Shown: positions 8,329 to 16,815, numbered from the stretch's first letter. The stretch is 64,000 nt of DNA from Acuticoccus mangrovi (GCF_016411865.1 NZ_JAEKJA010000007.1:310001-374000); one strand, 5' to 3'. Translations and numbers: made by a program. Notes: a model not told the origin generated them from the letters alone.

Positions 8329-9375
8329 ATGTCGCGACTCAACATGCATCGGATGGCGCTCGAGCGTGTGCCATTCTCGATCGTCATCTCCAACCCCTTC
8401 CTCGAGGACACCCCCATCGTCTTCGTGAACCGGGCCTTCACCCACCTCACCGGCTATTCCGCCGAGGTCTCGGTGGGACGCAACTGCCGCTTCCTGCAAG
8501 GTAAGGACACCGAGCCCGAGGCCATCGAGGCGATCCGCACGGCGATGCGGCGGCGCGAGGAGGTCTCCACCGAGATCCTCAACTACAAGGCCGACGGGAC
8601 GCCGTTCCGCAACCACGTCTACATCGCCCCGCTCAACGACCCCGACGGCAATCTGCAGTTCTTCATCGGCCTGCAGCGCGCGGTGGGGGCGAAGGGCTCC
8701 GAGGTCGTCTCCGACGGCATCGAGGAGGCGCTTCGCGAGATCCACCACCGGGTGAAGAACCACCTGTCCATCGTGGTGGGGATGATCCGCATGCAGGCCC
8801 GCGCCGACAAGGCGGATTCGGTCGGCAACTACGTCACCCTCGCGCGCCGCATCGAGACGCTGCAGTTCCTCTACGACGAGATGACCACCGGCGGCACGCG
8901 CCGCGCCTCAGACAAGGACATCGCCCTCGGCGCCTACGTCTCGCGCATCGCCTCCGCCATCGCCTATCTCGACGGGCGCGAGAGCGTGCGCCTCAATCTC
9001 GACCTCAGCAACCTGCACGCGCCCGTCGACACGGCGGCGCAGGTGGGTCTTCTCGTGTCGGAGCTCCTGACCAACGCCTACCAGCACGCCTTCGACGATC
9101 GGGCCGAGGGGCTGATCGAGGTGCGCCTGTTCGAGTTGAGCGGCGGCGTCGTCCGGCTGCAGGTGATCGACGACGGCGTGGGCCTCGCCGAGGGGTCGAG
9201 CTGGCCCGACGGCGGCAATCTCGGCGGCAAGATCGTGCGCTCGCTGGCGACCGGCCTCGACGCCGAGCTCGACGTGTCGGGTGCGGGACGGGGCACCACC
9301 GTCACGGTGGACATCCCGACCAAGGCCGCCGCGCCGTCCGACCCGTCGAGCGGCGGTTCGATCGCCGACGAATAG
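8329..9375 (+). CDS. LOV-domain (blue-light) histidine kinase of the HisKA_2 class
   Basis: Residues about 10-120 form a short LOV domain with the flavin-binding motif GRNCRFLQ, whose Cys54 forms the light-driven adduct with FMN. A HisKA_2 dimerisation motif EIHHRVKNHL follows, with the phospho-acceptor His near residue 140, then a HATPase domain with ELLTNAYQHAF (N box) and VIDDGVGL (G1 box). Such kinases respond to blue light and control general stress or attachment in related bacteria. No response regulator is adjacent, so the partner is elsewhere. Three ATGs compete for the start (8317, 8329, 8344). GGAGG is placed best, though not ideally, for 8329. Confidence 0.9.
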   Translation: MSRLNMHRMALERVPFSIVISNPFLEDTPIVFVNRAFTHLTGYSAEVSVGRNCRFLQGKDTEPEAIEAIRTAMRRREEVSTEILNYKADGTPFRNHVYIAPLNDPDGNLQFFIGLQRAVGAKGSEVVSDGIEEALREIHHRVKNHLSIVVGMIRMQARADKADSVGNYVTLARRIETLQFLYDEMTTGGTRRASDKDIALGAYVSRIASAIAYLDGRESVRLNLDLSNLHAPVDTAAQVGLLVSELLTNAYQHAFDDRAEGLIEVRLFELSGGVVRLQVIDDGVGLAEGSSWPDGGNLGGKIVRSLATGLDAELDVSGAGRGTTVTVDIPTKAAAPSDPSSGGSIADE

Positions 9376-9396
9376 CGCCGCCGCGGATGGCGGCGC
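9375..9396. terminator. Hairpin between convergent LOV kinase and FNT genes
   Basis: GCGCCGCC (9375-9382) and GGCGGCGC (9389-9396) form an 8-bp GC stem with a 6-base loop. The stem fills almost the whole 22-bp gap between the two convergent stop codons. No T-run follows in either direction, so termination by this hairpin alone is a guess. Confidence 0.45.
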
Positions 9397-9397
9397 G

Positions 9398-10339
9398 TCA
9401 TTCGCGCTTCGCCGCGCCCTCGGGCGGCGGCAGGTGGTCGACCCGCGGCCCCTTGTCGCGCCGGCGGTCCTGCGAGATCTCCTCCATCACCTGGACGTAG
9501 GCGAGCGCGGCGAAGAGCACCGTCCCGCCGAGGATGTTGCCGGCGAGGGCGGGCAGGATGACACCGCCGACGGCGCCGACCGGATCGATCCGGCCTTCGA
9601 GCAGGAGGAGAAAGGCTTCGCCCGAACCCGCCACCACGTGGGTGAAGTCGCCGAGCGCGATGACGTAGGTGATGATGAAGATCAGGAGCACCTTGCTGCC
9701 GCGCGAGGTCGGCATGCACCAGACGAGAGCGGCGATGAGGAAGCCGGCGACGACGCCGTAGCGCAGCGTCTCGAACGGCGTGTTCGCCATCACCTTGGCG
9801 GAGACCTCGACGATGCCGGCGAGCTGCTCGGGCCGGACGATGCCGCCGACCGAGAGGAGCATCGCCCCGAGGAAGGTGCCGACGAGATTGGCGCTGAGCA
9901 CGATCGCCCAGAGCCGCCCGGTGCGCCAGAAGGCGTGCTTGGTCGGGTTGGCGAGGAGCGGCAGCACCGGCGTCGTGGTGTCCTCGGTGAAGAGCTGCAT
10001 GCGGCCGGTGATGACGATGATGAAGCCCACCGTGTAGCCCATGTCGGCGATGAGATGGCGGCCCGCAAAGGCCGGCAGGGCGTGATGGAGAAGCCCTTCG
10101 GCGATCACCGATATCATCAGCATCAGCCCCGCCGAGACGCCCGAGCCGAAGAGGGAGATGGCCGGGCGGTTGATCTCCTCGAGGCCGCGGGCGCTGATCG
10201 AGGCGTAGACCACCGGCGCGCGCGGGCCGGCGCGGCGGATCGCCTCCCGCTCCTCGCCGTGGGTGAGGTTGCGGATCGCGGGATCGGTGTCGCCGGCGCG
10301 AGGGTCGCGCTCGACACGGTCGGACTGAAGCGTGGCCAT
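9398..10339 (-). CDS. Formate/nitrite transporter (FNT) family channel, YfdC-like
   Basis: The 313-residue protein has a polar 60-residue N-terminus, then about six transmembrane segments spaced as in the FNT family of pentameric small-anion channels. Family-like segments include ITGRMQLFTEDTT and ALVWCMPTSRGSK. The long hydrophilic N-terminus and the FTEDT motif recall the uncharacterised YfdC branch rather than FocA or NirC, so the anion carried is unknown. The C-terminus is charged and cytoplasmic. No formate or nitrite enzyme gene is nearby. It is convergent with the LOV kinase and separated by 108 bases from the hydrolase gene upstream. Confidence 0.85.
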   Translation of the reverse strand: MATLQSDRVERDPRAGDTDPAIRNLTHGEEREAIRRAGPRAPVVYASISARGLEEINRPAISLFGSGVSAGLMLMISVIAEGLLHHALPAFAGRHLIADMGYTVGFIIVITGRMQLFTEDTTTPVLPLLANPTKHAFWRTGRLWAIVLSANLVGTFLGAMLLSVGGIVRPEQLAGIVEVSAKVMANTPFETLRYGVVAGFLIAALVWCMPTSRGSKVLLIFIITYVIALGDFTHVVAGSGEAFLLLLEGRIDPVGAVGGVILPALAGNILGGTVLFAALAYVQVMEEISQDRRRDKGPRVDHLPPPEGAAKRE

Positions 10340-10447
10340 CCTCTCCGTCGCGGGTCCTCGCGCAGCGCACCGAAGGGCGGGCCGGGCGGTGGTGACGTCC
10401 TGCGGGAAAGAACGGGAGCGGGCGGGCGTCCGTTCCGCCGGCTGCCG

Positions 10448-11227
10448 TCAGTCGGCCCGGCCGGCGAGGGTGAGCGCGACGATGCGCATCAGCGTTTCGG
10501 GTGCCTCGATGTGCGGCATGTGGCCGACGCCGGGCAGGAGATGGCGGGCGAACACCGCCGGCGCCGCCAGCGCCTGATGCACCGGCACCACCTCGTCCGC
10601 CTCGCCCCACACGAGGGTGACGGGGAAGGGGGCGGCGGCGAGGCTGGAGAGCGGCAGCACGCCTTGCCCATCGCCGCGGGCGATGTGGCCGAGGATGGTG
10701 GCGAAGGAGGCGCGCAGTGCCGGGTCCGCGCGCTGCTCGGCGACGAGGCGAGGGAGCGCGTCCGGAATTGTCGAGGCCGGGCCGAAGAACGCGTCGAGCA
10801 CCGCCGCGATCTCCTCGGTGGTCTGCATCGCGGCGTAGCGGGTGAGGAGGGGCACGTTCATCTCCCGCCCGAAGCCGCCGGGGGAGACGAGGATGAGGCG
10901 TTCCACGAGGTCGGGTCGCTTCAGCCCCACGATGGAGGCGACGGCGCCGCCCATCGAATGGCCGATGAAGGCGGCGCGGGCGATCCCCATGGCGTCGAGG
11001 CTCGCGATCAGCGCCTCGGCGGCCCCGGTGGCGTCGGCCCGGCCCGGATAGTCGACCGCCTTGCCGTGACCCGGCAGGTCGAAGGCGATGGTGCGCCGCA
11101 GCGCGGAAAGCCCGCCCATGAGGCCGGCGAAGGCCAGCATGTCGCCACCGAAGCCGTGGGCGAGGACGATGGGGGGCGACTTGCGGCCCCGGGCACGGTG
11201 AGGCAGCGGCAGATGGGGCGTGGACAT
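10448..11227 (-). CDS. Alpha/beta-fold hydrolase
   Basis: The 259-residue single-domain protein has the oxyanion motif HGFGGD at residues 24-29, the nucleophile elbow GHSMGG with Ser91, an acid-containing segment WGEADEVVP, and the catalytic His in GVGHMPHIEAPE near the end. This is a full catalytic triad. The start at 11227 is supported by GGAG six bases upstream and places the first strand normally. A longer reading in the same frame would add 25 residues of poor composition. No signal peptide is present. The substrate cannot be assigned. The gene is divergent from the L,D-transpeptidase gene. Confidence 0.85.
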   Translation of the reverse strand: MSTPHLPLPHRARGRKSPPIVLAHGFGGDMLAFAGLMGGLSALRRTIAFDLPGHGKAVDYPGRADATGAAEALIASLDAMGIARAAFIGHSMGGAVASIVGLKRPDLVERLILVSPGGFGREMNVPLLTRYAAMQTTEEIAAVLDAFFGPASTIPDALPRLVAEQRADPALRASFATILGHIARGDGQGVLPLSSLAAAPFPVTLVWGEADEVVPVHQALAAPAVFARHLLPGVGHMPHIEAPETLMRIVALTLAGRAD

Positions 11228-11281
11228 GGAGGCTCCAGCGGTGGACCGGACGCAGATGGTTAACGCGTCGGTAACGATATT

Positions 11282-11302
11282 GGTTGAGGATTCGTCAACC
11301 AT
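11282..11302. promoter_or_regulatory. Inverted repeat in the leader of the L,D-transpeptidase gene
   Basis: TGGTTGA and TCAACCA are separated by 7 bases, giving a perfect 7-bp inverted repeat. It lies directly before the GGAG ribosome site of the gene starting at 11317 and within the region shared with the divergent hydrolase. It could be an operator or an RNA hairpin near the ribosome site. Confidence 0.4.
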
Positions 11303-11316
11303 TGGAGATCGGATCG

Positions 11317-12048
11317 ATGCCTGTCGTCACGTCCCTCAAGCTGATCCTTGCCATGGCTGCGCTGATGAGCTTTGCGGCGCCCGCGCTCGGCGTCGAACTC
11401 ACCGATCCGCGTACCGGCAAGACCTTCACCTACCGCCCGTCCTTCGTCGAACGGCCGAAGGTCGAGGAGGATCGGCCGCAGTATCGCTTCTTCGACGCCG
11501 CGAGCCGCAAGTGGGTCACCTATCAGGCGACGCGCGAGGAGATGCGCGAGCGCCACCGCATGAAGTATGCGCGGGCCGAGGTGCGCTTCGTGTCCTCCGA
11601 GCCCACCGGCACGGTGATCGTCGACACCACCTCGCGCTATCTCTATTTCCTCAAGGGCGACGGGACGGCGATCCGCTACGGCATCGGCGTGGGCCGCGAG
11701 GGCTTCACGTGGGCCGGCGTCCAGCGAATCTCGAAGAAGGCGGAATGGCCCGACTGGCGCCCGCCCGCCGAGATGCGCGAGCGCGAGCCCTGGCTTCCGG
11801 AGTGGATGCCCGGCGGCCCGGAGAACCCGCTCGGCGCGCGCGCCCTCTATCTCGGCTCCACCCTCTACCGCATTCACGGCACCACCCACGACGAGACCAT
11901 CGGCTACGCCGTGTCCTCCGGCTGCATCCGCATGCTGAACGAGGACGTGAGCGATCTCTATAGCCGCGTGAAGGTCGGGACCGAGGTGGTGGTGCTCGGC
12001 CCGAATTCGGACCGCAGCGGCCTCCTCGCCGCTCTCAGCGGCTTCTGA
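11317..12048 (+). CDS. L,D-transpeptidase (YkuD domain), exported
   Basis: This enzyme family makes 3-3 cross-links in peptidoglycan or attaches proteins to it. The 243-residue protein has an N-terminal hydrophobic signal (LILAMAALMSFAAPALG) and a C-terminal YkuD domain. The catalytic motif runs from HGTTHDETIG (His187) to SSGCIRM with Cys203 as nucleophile, matching HXGX(n)S(H/S)GC(I/V)R. The start at 11317 has GGAG seven bases upstream and gives a proper signal peptide. The preceding leader holds an inverted repeat. It is convergent with the aconitase-X small subunit gene. Confidence 0.92.
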   Translation: MPVVTSLKLILAMAALMSFAAPALGVELTDPRTGKTFTYRPSFVERPKVEEDRPQYRFFDAASRKWVTYQATREEMRERHRMKYARAEVRFVSSEPTGTVIVDTTSRYLYFLKGDGTAIRYGIGVGREGFTWAGVQRISKKAEWPDWRPPAEMREREPWLPEWMPGGPENPLGARALYLGSTLYRIHGTTHDETIGYAVSSGCIRMLNEDVSDLYSRVKVGTEVVVLGPNSDRSGLLAALSGF

Positions 12049-12078
12049 GGCTGCGACGGTGGAGGGTACGGCGCGGAT

Positions 12079-12096
12079 GATCAGGCCGGCCTGATC
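12079..12096. repeat. Perfect 18-bp palindrome over the aconitase-X small-subunit stop
   Basis: GATCAGGCCGGCCTGATC is a perfect palindrome that includes the TGA stop (12081-12083, minus strand). It lies in the convergent gap behind the L,D-transpeptidase gene. As RNA it could fold into a short hairpin. No T-run follows. Confidence 0.5.
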
Positions 12097-12494
12097 GTCG
12101 CGCCCTCCGCACCGGCGACGATCGCGAGGACGGCGGCTTCGGGCAGGCCGTCCCACGTGTCGCGGCGAATGACCGGCGGCGCGCTGAGCCCCATCTCGCG
12201 GGCGACGAGGCAGCCGACGACGAGGATCGCGTCCACCTTGGTGAGGAGCACCGCCGCCGGTGCGAGGCCGGCGTGGACGAGCTCCAGCATCACCGAAGAG
12301 GACGAGGAGGAGCCGATCAGGTCCGGGATAGCCACCACGCGGCCGGCGAGCGACACGCCGCGCTGGGGGTGGCGGCCGTTGATGATGCGGCCCGTCGCCG
12401 GATCGACGCCGCCCCAGAAGCTGAGCGGCGCGGTGAGCGGCAGGAAAGCGCCCGACGCGGTGCCGGCGAAGAGGGTGTCGGCGGTCAGCTCCAC
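12081..12494 (-). CDS. Aconitase-X swivel domain, small subunit (DUF126 type)
   Basis: Aconitase X enzymes are dehydratases. Characterised members include bacterial cis-3-hydroxy-L-proline dehydratase and archaeal mevalonate 5-phosphate dehydratase. In many bacteria the swivel domain is a separate small subunit, as here. The 137-residue frame has the family pattern of GGVDPATGRIINGRHPQ and a serine-rich active-site run (IGSSSSSSVMLEL). I chose the GTG at 12494 because it starts directly at the conserved VELTAD strand. It overlaps the end of the large-subunit gene by 10 bases, indicating coupled translation. The substrate here is not known. Confidence 0.85.
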   Translation of the reverse strand: MELTADTLFAGTASGAFLPLTAPLSFWGGVDPATGRIINGRHPQRGVSLAGRVVAIPDLIGSSSSSSVMLELVHAGLAPAAVLLTKVDAILVVGCLVAREMGLSAPPVIRRDTWDGLPEAAVLAIVAGAEGATIRPA

Positions 12495-13756
12495 AGCGAA
12501 AGGTCCCGCCGCAGCGTGCCGGCGACGGCGGTCTCGACGCAATCGGCGAGGCTGCCGTAGATCACCGCGTGGCCGATGTTGCCGGGCGCATAGTGGGCGA
12601 ACTTGCCGGAGTTGGTCATGAGCACGCCACCGGCGGCGGGGATGATGCGGGTCGCGACGATGCAGGTGTCGGCGACGAGGGTCACCCCGGCCGCGTCGAG
12701 GGCGGGAAGGTGGCCGCGCGCCTCGAGCTCGGCCACCACGTGGCGCCCGGTGTTGGCGTAGAAGGGCAGGCGGGCGCGACGGCCGGCGAAGGTGTCGATC
12801 AGCGCCTCGAACTCGCCGAGCGAGAGGTGGGGGGAGCCGATGCCCACCGCGCTCACCGCCTCGTCGGCTCCGGTCGCGGTGGACAGCAGCGCGAGCGCCT
12901 CGCCGATGTCGCCCATGGTGAGGCGCTCGACGTCGGCATCTGCGCCGTCGAGCGCGGCGGCGAGGGTGGGGGCCTCCGGCGTCTCGCCGACCACGTGGAA
13001 GAGGCCGACGGCGCCGAACGAGGCCGCCGCCGCGCCGAGCGCCTTCAGCCGATCCTCCGAGGCGAAGCCTTCGAGCCCGGTGATCGCCGGCACCCGCTCG
13101 CCGGCCTTGCGGCCGGTCAGCGCGCCGAGCACGGGCCAGAAGGCGTCCTCGTCCTTGAGGCGGTCGGGCAGGGCGGAGGCGTCGAGCACGAGGCGCGCCC
13201 GGCGGTTCTGCGGCAGATGCAGGCCGACGGCGGGGGCGGCGCCGGCGATGGCGCAGGCGATGTCGAGAAAGTCGCCGTAGCGGTTGGTGCGGGCGCCGAG
13301 CACGGAATTGCAGAAGGCGACGGCGTTGCTCTCGCCCCAGGCGACGTCCTCGCCCACGGCGGGACGGTGGCCCGCCTGATAGGGCGCGCAGGTGAAGGTG
13401 GAGCGGCAGCCGAGCGCCTGATAGGCCTGCATCAGCCGTAGCGCCATCGCCCGGCGCTCCGGCGGCATCCGCACGTTGCCCGGCTTCATCAGGTCGAGGG
13501 CGCCGATATTGAGCGTCGCCGGCACCGCGACACTGGCGCCGAGCGCGACGAGATGCTCGGCGAAGAGGGTGCCGGCGTCGCCGTGGTAGAGGCAGCCGTC
13601 GATGTGAGCGGAGGCGACGGGCACCAGACGGCGCGCGCCGAGGAGGCGGGCGGCGTCGGCAACGAGGCGCATCGCGGCGGCGGCGCCCTCGCCCGCCTCA
13701 CCGGCGAGCATCGCCCGCTCGCGCTCGCCGAGGGTCAACGACCCGGTCTCCTCCAT
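12485..13756 (-). CDS. Aconitase-X catalytic subunit, large
   Basis: The 423-residue protein matches the catalytic part of aconitase X: an early AHIDGCLYHGD motif, the core QAYQALGCRSTFTCAPYQ, WGESNAVAFCNSVLGARTNRYGD in two adjoining blocks, and a C-terminal SGKFAHYAPGN. The cysteines in GCRSTFTC and in AFCNS are the expected iron-sulfur or metal ligands. It forms a pair with the swivel subunit gene that overlaps its end. The upstream gene on the same strand, 52 bases away, is the RibA-like gene, so the three may share a transcript. Its best-known bacterial role is hydroxyproline breakdown, but no other hydroxyproline gene is nearby. Confidence 0.88.
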   Translation of the reverse strand: MEETGSLTLGERERAMLAGEAGEGAAAAMRLVADAARLLGARRLVPVASAHIDGCLYHGDAGTLFAEHLVALGASVAVPATLNIGALDLMKPGNVRMPPERRAMALRLMQAYQALGCRSTFTCAPYQAGHRPAVGEDVAWGESNAVAFCNSVLGARTNRYGDFLDIACAIAGAAPAVGLHLPQNRRARLVLDASALPDRLKDEDAFWPVLGALTGRKAGERVPAITGLEGFASEDRLKALGAAAASFGAVGLFHVVGETPEAPTLAAALDGADADVERLTMGDIGEALALLSTATGADEAVSAVGIGSPHLSLGEFEALIDTFAGRRARLPFYANTGRHVVAELEARGHLPALDAAGVTLVADTCIVATRIIPAAGGVLMTNSGKFAHYAPGNIGHAVIYGSLADCVETAVAGTLRRDLSLWS

Positions 13757-13808
13757 CGCCCAACCCCTCGCCGCATCGTGGCGCGGCCCGCGCCTGCGAG
13801 CGCTGCCG

Positions 13809-14492
13809 TCAACGCTGATAGATGTAGCCGCGGGCGATCTTCTCCTCAATCTCGGCGGCGGCGCGGGCGGAGCAGCCCTGGGTATAGAGGTCGATGGCGG
13901 AGGAGACGTTGATGCCCTCGCCCTCGAGGTCGCGGATCTTCTCCGGGTTGCCGGTGATGAGCTGCACCGAGTGGATGCGCAGCGCCTTGAGGAGCTTCGC
14001 CGCGGCGGTGTAGCCGCGGTGGTCGACGGAGAAGCCGCGGGCGATGTTCGCTTCGTCCGAGGAGTAGCGGCGCGGCCCGCGATGGCCGTCGGTGAAGCCA
14101 TATTGGAGGGCGAGGCAATCGAGCTTGTTGGGCAGGCCGATGCCGCGCCCTTCCTGGCGCAGATAGATGAACACGCCTTCGCGCCGCGCCTCCATCTCCT
14201 CCATGGCGAGGCGGAGCTGGTCGCCGCAGTCGCACATCGAGGAGCCGAAGGCGTCGCCGAGGATGCACTCGGAGTGGACGCGGGAGACCACGTCGTGCCC
14301 GCCGGCGAATTCGTCGAGCGCGGCCTTGTAGAGATCGTCGACCTTCAGCCAGTCGCGCTGACCGTAGAGCATGGCGAAATGCGGGTGGTGGCCGAGCGGT
14401 TCGTCCTTCTCCTCGAAGCCGACGCACAACCAGATGCGGTTCTGCAGCTCGACCGGGGCGATCGACCGACAGTTCAACCCGTGCGCGTCCAT
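13809..14492 (-). CDS. GTP cyclohydrolase II family protein (RibA-like, divergent)
   Basis: GTP cyclohydrolase II opens the imidazole ring of GTP, releasing formate and pyrophosphate, to give a diaminopyrimidine ribosyl phosphate. The zinc ligands are present: Cys76 in HSECILGD and Cys87 and Cys89 in CDCGDQL. The catalytic YLRQEGRGIGL follows. The later region (DGHRGPRRYSSDEANIARGF) departs from the usual RibA pattern, so this may be a specialised paralogue and not the riboflavin housekeeping enzyme. AAGGGA before 14492 supports that start, and 14510 is an alternative. A reductase of the RibD C-terminal family lies nearby at 15339-16037. Confidence 0.8.
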   Translation of the reverse strand: MDAHGLNCRSIAPVELQNRIWLCVGFEEKDEPLGHHPHFAMLYGQRDWLKVDDLYKAALDEFAGGHDVVSRVHSECILGDAFGSSMCDCGDQLRLAMEEMEARREGVFIYLRQEGRGIGLPNKLDCLALQYGFTDGHRGPRRYSSDEANIARGFSVDHRGYTAAAKLLKALRIHSVQLITGNPEKIRDLEGEGINVSSAIDLYTQGCSARAAAEIEEKIARGYIYQR

Positions 14493-14763
14493 TGAGTCCC
14501 TTAGATCCATTCCCTCACGTCCTCGGCAACGCTTGCACCTTCCCCCACGTCTTGGTGCTGCGCGCGGGAAGGTCAACGCAGAGGTCGCGATTGTCGCGCA
14601 CCGGCGCCGCGAGGGCTACGCAAACGGCCCCGTTCTTAGTTCAACTCTGGGTTCACAAGTTCGTGGGGAGGCGGCCGCTTGACAGGAGGATGCCCGCCCT
14701 TCCTCCTGTGGGCGAACCACAGGCGCCCGTCGACCAGGGCGTGCGCGACCGGAGGATGTGAGG

Positions 14764-15333
14764 ATGGCAGTGGATCAGCAGTCGGCCGGGCGCGCTCTGC
14801 CAGTAGCCTATTCGGCGGTGGCGAAGGGCTTCCACTGGATCACGGTGCTCGCCGTCGCCGCGCTTCTCGCGCTGGGCTTCTGGATGGCCTCGCGCGCGGA
14901 GGCGAACGTCTGGGGGTCGCTGACCGACACCCTCTTCGCCTCGCACAAGATCATCGGCTTCACGCTCCTCTGGTTCACCGCGGCGCGCCTTCTGTGGCGG
15001 CTGTTCCGCGGGGCGCCGCCGGCGGCGGTGAGCGGCGTGCAGAAGCTCGTGGCGGCGATCACCCATTGGGGCCTCTACGCCGTCCTGATCGCGGTGCCGC
15101 TGTCGGGGTGGGCGGCGGTGTCGGCCTTTCCCGCCCTCAACATCTTCGGCCTCTTCGACCTGCCGGCGCTGATCTCGCCCGACAAGGAAGCCTACGGGCA
15201 GATCATCGAGGTGCACGAGACGTTGGTCTGGGTGCTGATCGTCCTCGCCGTTCTCCACATCGCGGCGGCGCTCTATCACGGCGTGGTGCGGCGCGACGGG
15301 GTGTTCTCGCGGATGTGGCCGCGGTCGCTCTGA
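14764..15333 (+). CDS. Cytochrome b561
   Basis: This is a 189-residue inner-membrane protein with four hydrophobic segments. Histidines lie in the positions expected for two b hemes: His24 in KGFHW, His61 in SHKI, His101 in THWG, and His151, His165 and His172 near the end. The family passes electrons between quinol and periplasmic or membrane partners. GGAGG lies eight bases before the ATG at 14764. The next gene, the RibD-type reductase, begins 5 bases after the stop, so the two are probably one transcript. A role in supplying electrons to the nearby pathway is only a guess. Confidence 0.9.
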   Translation: MAVDQQSAGRALPVAYSAVAKGFHWITVLAVAALLALGFWMASRAEANVWGSLTDTLFASHKIIGFTLLWFTAARLLWRLFRGAPPAAVSGVQKLVAAITHWGLYAVLIAVPLSGWAAVSAFPALNIFGLFDLPALISPDKEAYGQIIEVHETLVWVLIVLAVLHIAAALYHGVVRRDGVFSRMWPRSL

Positions 15334-15338
15334 ACCCC

Positions 15339-16037
15339 ATGGTGGCGGACGGGCCAGTGGATGGGGCGGTGCTCGAAAGCCTTGCGGCCCTCGCGGTCGC
15401 GCGGGCGACGGGGGCGCCGCTGGTGGTGGCGCAGATCGGCCAGTCGATCGACGGGCGCATCGCCACCCCGTCGGGGCATTCCCACTACATCAACGGGCCG
15501 GACGCCATCGGCGTCCTCCATCAGCTGCGCGCGAACGTCGATGCGGTGGTCGTCGGCGCCGGCACCGCCCAGGCCGACGATCCGCAGCTCACCGTGCGCC
15601 ACTGCATCGGCCGCGATCCGGCGCGGGTGCTGATCGATCGGCGCCGCCGGGCGGGGGCGGGGCTGCGGATGCTCGCCGGTCCCGGGCGGCGCATCGTCTT
15701 CGGCGCCGCCGCGCCGGACGATCCGGAAGGGGTGGAGGTGATCCCGCCGGCGGCGGTGGACGCGCCGCTGGAGCCCGCCGCGATCCTCGCTGCCCTCGCC
15801 GCGCGGGGATTGCGCCAAGTGCTGGTGGAGGGCGGGGCGGCCACGGTGAGCGCCTTCCTCGCCGCCGGCGCGCTCGACCGGCTCTGCGTCCTCGTCGCGC
15901 CGATGCTGATCGGCTCCGGTCCCATCGGCGTCGATCTGCCGGGGATCGACCGGCTCGACGATGCGCTGCGGCCGCGCGTCACCGTGCTGCCGCTCCCCGG
16001 CGGCGACGTGGTGTTCGACTGCGACCTCAGGAGTTGA
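15339..16037 (+). CDS. RibD C-terminal-type (dihydrofolate-reductase-like) reductase
   Basis: The 232-residue protein corresponds to the reductase half of RibD, which reduces the ribosyl side chain of a diaminopyrimidine phosphate with NADPH. It has the opening strand APLVVAQIGQSIDGRIA, the VGAGTAQADDPQLTVR segment and the LVEGGAATVSAFL motif. The deaminase half of RibD is absent, so it is a stand-alone reductase. It follows the cytochrome b561 gene by 5 bases and ends in an 11-base overlap with the convergent methyltransferase gene. Together with the RibA-like gene it suggests chemistry on a GTP-derived pyrimidine. Confidence 0.85.
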   Translation: MVADGPVDGAVLESLAALAVARATGAPLVVAQIGQSIDGRIATPSGHSHYINGPDAIGVLHQLRANVDAVVVGAGTAQADDPQLTVRHCIGRDPARVLIDRRRRAGAGLRMLAGPGRRIVFGAAAPDDPEGVEVIPPAAVDAPLEPAAILAALAARGLRQVLVEGGAATVSAFLAAGALDRLCVLVAPMLIGSGPIGVDLPGIDRLDDALRPRVTVLPLPGGDVVFDCDLRS

Positions 16038-16815
16038 GCGGCAGCGCCAGAACGTCCTCGTGGCCGACGAGGAGGCGGCTGACGCCCTCCGCCCGCGCGG
16101 CGCGCCAGTCGGCGATGGCGTCGGCCGCGTCGGGGCGGATCTCGTGGGCGGCGGCGGCCCAGCCGTCGAGCGTCGCGGCGATCAGCGCGGCGTCCGCCTC
16201 GCCGAGGACCCAGGGGGTGTCGCGTCGCTCCACGGCGAAGCCCGCCGCCGCGAACACCTCCACGATGACGGCGGGTCCGTCGGGCCCGACGGCGCGGCCG
16301 AACGACTTCTCGCCTTGTTGGTGCGCGTTGAAGGCCTCGCGCATCGCCGCGTCGAAGGGGTGGGCGGGGGTGAGTTCCAGCCGACCGTCATAGGTCAGCA
16401 TGGCGAGGAGCGGGGTCCGGTCGGCCGCGAGACGGTCGGCGAGGGCGGCGATGTAGTCGCGCGAGGCGAGGTCGAAGAGGGCGGACGCGGTCACGAGGTC
16501 GGCCCGCCCCTCCCAGGGAGCCGGCGTGGCGGTCAGATCGGCGACGCGGGTGCTGACGGTGATGTCGCCCGGCGGCGCCTTACCATGCGCGAGGAGGCTG
16601 GCATCGGCGTCGACGAGCAGCCAGTCCTGCGGTCCGGGCAGGCGGGAGGCGAGCGCACGCAAGGTCGCGCCGGTGCCGGCGCCGAGGTCGACGATCCGCA
16701 GTCGATCCCCGACGGTTCCGCGGGCGATGCGGCCGGCGCGATCGATCAGCTCGAGGCTGCGCGCGCGGGCGTCGGCCGGGGCGCGCAGTGACAGCCAGTC
16801 GGCGGAAAAGCTCAA
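16027..16815 (-). CDS. Class I SAM-dependent methyltransferase
   Basis: The 262-residue protein has the SAM-binding motif IVDLGAGTGATLRAL, an acidic residue after the next strand (LLVDADASLL), and LVTASALFDL as the later motif, which is the usual Rossmann methyltransferase plan. The only sensible start is TTG at 16815. It overlaps the stop of the glycosyltransferase gene (TTGA), giving a coupled pair. It is the last gene of a four-gene operon running from 19278 down to 16027. The methyl acceptor is unknown, and the setting suggests a glycosylated pyrimidine or pterin. Confidence 0.85.
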   Translation of the reverse strand: MSFSADWLSLRAPADARARSLELIDRAGRIARGTVGDRLRIVDLGAGTGATLRALASRLPGPQDWLLVDADASLLAHGKAPPGDITVSTRVADLTATPAPWEGRADLVTASALFDLASRDYIAALADRLAADRTPLLAMLTYDGRLELTPAHPFDAAMREAFNAHQQGEKSFGRAVGPDGPAVIVEVFAAAGFAVERRDTPWVLGEADAALIAATLDGWAAAAHEIRPDAADAIADWRAARAEGVSRLLVGHEDVLALPLNS

